Of a DNA stretch of 64,000 nt, positions 62,592 to 64,000 are shown piece after piece; position 1 is the first letter of the stretch, and each line of letters starts with the position of its first letter. The DNA comes from Clostridium isatidis. GTDB taxonomy: Bacteria; Bacillota; Clostridia; Clostridiales; Clostridiaceae. The position numbers and the translations under genes are program-made. Where the stretch lies: contig NZ_CP016786.1 of NCBI RefSeq assembly GCF_002285495.1, positions 2,060,001 to 2,124,000 of the forward strand, read 5' to 3'. Under the pieces are notes generated by a model. That model did not search any database. It worked only from the letters and a program-made list of their open reading frames with translations, and had not been told where the DNA came from.

Positions 62592-62631
62592 ATAACCAAC
62601 TCCCCAATATTTTTATATTTTCCTATATATT

Positions 62632-63222
62632 TTATAAAACACTTTTAGTAGAAGGTATTAAATCTTTGTTTTCTCCAATAGAAACTGCTTCCTTTAAGCT
62701 TCTTCCAAAAGCCTTAAATAAACCTTCTATTTTATGGTGGTCATTTTCTCCGTATAAAATCCTAGCATGAATTGTTGAAGCAGAATTAATTGCAACTGCT
62801 CTAAAAAATTCCTTTACCATTTCTGTTGAAAAGTTTCCAATGCTTTCCCTTTTAAAGTCCCCTTCAAAATATAAAAAACCCCTTCCACTTAAATCTAAGG
62901 TTACAGTGCATAAGGCTTCATCCATTGGAATAAAAACTGTTCCATATCTTTTTATTCCTGCCTTATTTCCTAGAGCCTTGTTTAGAGCTTGTCCTAAACA
63001 TATTCCTATATCTTCAACAATATGATGGTCGCATACTTCAATATCGCCTTTAGCCTTAAGGTCAATATCAATACCGCTATGAAATGAAAATAAAGTTAAC
63101 ATATGATTAAGGAAGCCTAGATCAGTGAAAATATTGCTTTCTCCCCTTCCATCTAAATTAATTTTTAAACTTATTTCCGTTTCCTTTGTTACTCTTTCTA
63201 CCTTTGCAATTCTATTGCCCAT
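62632..63222 (-). CDS. hisB: Imidazoleglycerol-phosphate dehydratase HisB
   Basis: 196 residues, the monofunctional form. HHIVEDIGICLGQAL, NHMLTLFSFHSGI and ENDHHKIEGLFKAFG hold the metal-binding histidines. Sixth step of the pathway. It is followed directly by hisA. Confidence 0.97.
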   Translation of the reverse strand: MGNRIAKVERVTKETEISLKINLDGRGESNIFTDLGFLNHMLTLFSFHSGIDIDLKAKGDIEVCDHHIVEDIGICLGQALNKALGNKAGIKRYGTVFIPMDEALCTVTLDLSGRGFLYFEGDFKRESIGNFSTEMVKEFFRAVAINSASTIHARILYGENDHHKIEGLFKAFGRSLKEAVSIGENKDLIPSTKSVL

Positions 63223-63234
63223 AAAATCTCTCCT

Positions 63235-64000
63235 TTACTTAAGAAAGGTCCTTCTAATAACCTCTACTACTTTTTCATTTTCCAAACTGGAAGCAACAGT
63301 TATTCTAAAAGTATTATCCTTATTAAAATCTCTAATTATAATTCCTGCCTCTTCCAATGCTCTTATTAAAATGTCTTTATGGTCTGTTTCTCCAAATATA
63401 TAGTTTGCTTTTGATGGATAAAATTTTATTTTTAAACTACTTTCTTTTTGAATTTCTAATAAGTTCTTATAAAGCTTTTCTCTTTCCTTTACTATAACTT
63501 CCACCCTTTTCTTTAGTTCCTTCCAGTTTCTAATTACCTTTGCTGCAAGAGCCTGGGATATAGAATTAACATTATAAGGAACCTTATAATTCATTAACTC
63601 CCTTATACTTTCTTCATTAGATATTAAAAAACCAACCCTTAGGGCTGCTAGTCCCCATGCCTTTGATAAAGTTCTTGTTACAATTAAATTCTTGTATTCA
63701 TTTATAAGTTCAATTGCACTTTCACCATAAAATTCATAATAAGCTTCATCTACTAAAACTGTTTTATCCTTAAAAGCTTCCAGGATTTTTTTAATATGAC
63801 TAATTTTAAATCCATAACCTGTTGGATTGTTTGGATTTGAAAATATTATTAATTTAGCCTTGCTTTTTAGCCCCTCAGAAATAAAGTTATCTATATTTAA
63901 TTCTTCCTTAGGATTAAATTTATATTTAACTACTTCCCCTTCCTTTAAGGAAACATAAAAGTCATACATTGAAAAATCAGGATCTAAAGCAAATATCTTT
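63235..64000 (-). CDS. hisC: Histidinol-phosphate aminotransferase HisC, partial at right edge
   Basis: About 255 residues in view; the reading frame continues past base 64000 (KIFALDPDFSMYDFYV). Fold-type I PLP enzyme: VDEAYYEF and TRTLSKAWGLAALRVG, where the lysine in SKA binds PLP, are clear, and the C-terminal FRITVAS is usual. The 5' part is outside the window. It lies 12 bases before hisB. Confidence 0.95.
   Translation of the reverse strand, partial: KIFALDPDFSMYDFYVSLKEGEVVKYKFNPKEELNIDNFISEGLKSKAKLIIFSNPNNPTGYGFKISHIKKILEAFKDKTVLVDEAYYEFYGESAIELINEYKNLIVTRTLSKAWGLAALRVGFLISNEESIRELMNYKVPYNVNSISQALAAKVIRNWKELKKRVEVIVKEREKLYKNLLEIQKESSLKIKFYPSKANYIFGETDHKDILIRALEEAGIIIRDFNKDNTFRITVASSLENEKVVEVIRRTFLK

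Noticed and set aside
1..64000. CRISPR arrays, prophage, insertion sequences, tRNA or rRNA genes
   Set aside because: No regularly spaced identical repeats, transposase or phage genes, cloverleaf with CCA end or conserved rRNA segment was seen when reading both strands; short structured RNAs could still be missed.

Overview
The window is AT-rich DNA from a spore-forming, anaerobic Firmicute, most probably a Clostridium sensu stricto (cluster I) species. This rests on the very low GC, the strong GGAGG ribosome sites, an A/V-type ATP synthase in the Enterococcus/Clostridium order (F-I-K-E-C-G-A-B-D), SpoVB- and LonB-type genes, the tig-clpP-clpX-lonB-lon-engB proteostasis block, and dispersed short clostridial intergenic repeats. 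I see no rRNA or tRNA gene, CRISPR array, prophage or insertion sequence. Most genes lie on the minus strand; the plus strand carries a pseudogene, a SpoVB-type flippase, pncB, perR, one lipid-anchored or membrane-anchored hypothetical gene and one tiny ORF.

Layout. 1-2200: a peroxide-defence pair (a thioredoxin/peroxiredoxin reductase cut by the left edge, and ahpC) with PerR-box-like palindromes, then a decayed CPBP-type membrane protein. 2275-14595: one tightly coupled eight-gene operon that joins an ABC-2 exporter to a MoxR ATPase, a DUF58 protein, two large membrane-bound von Willebrand A proteins, an acidic Gly/Asn-rich coiled-coil protein and a membrane protein with an amidotransferase-like fold. 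14847-17609: mgsA, a permuted papain-like hydrolase and brnQ. 17723-26228: the nine-gene A/V-ATPase operon, whose K ring keeps the sodium-binding residues. 26518-34053 and 34073-38201: a degenerate methyltransferase, a beta-propeller membrane protein, two convergent MATE/MurJ-superfamily flippases, RluA, an M20 amidohydrolase, an FtsA-like actin ATPase with a long C-terminal extension, and a UvrD-type helicase that appears to start at an ATT codon.

38355-44619: pncB, a Cys-rich small protein, an EAL-HDOD protein, perR, and a cluster of small Cys-rich or Asn-rich proteins that resemble spore-structure proteins. 44881-53450: engB, lon, lonB, clpX, clpP, tig. 53554-59283: a membrane-anchored hypothetical protein, a 55-residue Cys-rich protein, a candidate small RNA, an M23 peptidase, PopT (DUF368), a nitroreductase and a GNAT acetyltransferase. 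59472-64000: a histidine biosynthesis operon (hisC partial, B, A, F, I, E, hisK) in which hisH is missing from its usual place between hisB and hisA.

The genes of most interest are the ABC/MoxR/vWA operon, the helicase (and possibly lonB) with strong Shine-Dalgarno sites but no canonical start codon, the his operon without hisH, and the small Cys-rich proteins. All functional assignments are from sequence reading and family knowledge; no database search was run.
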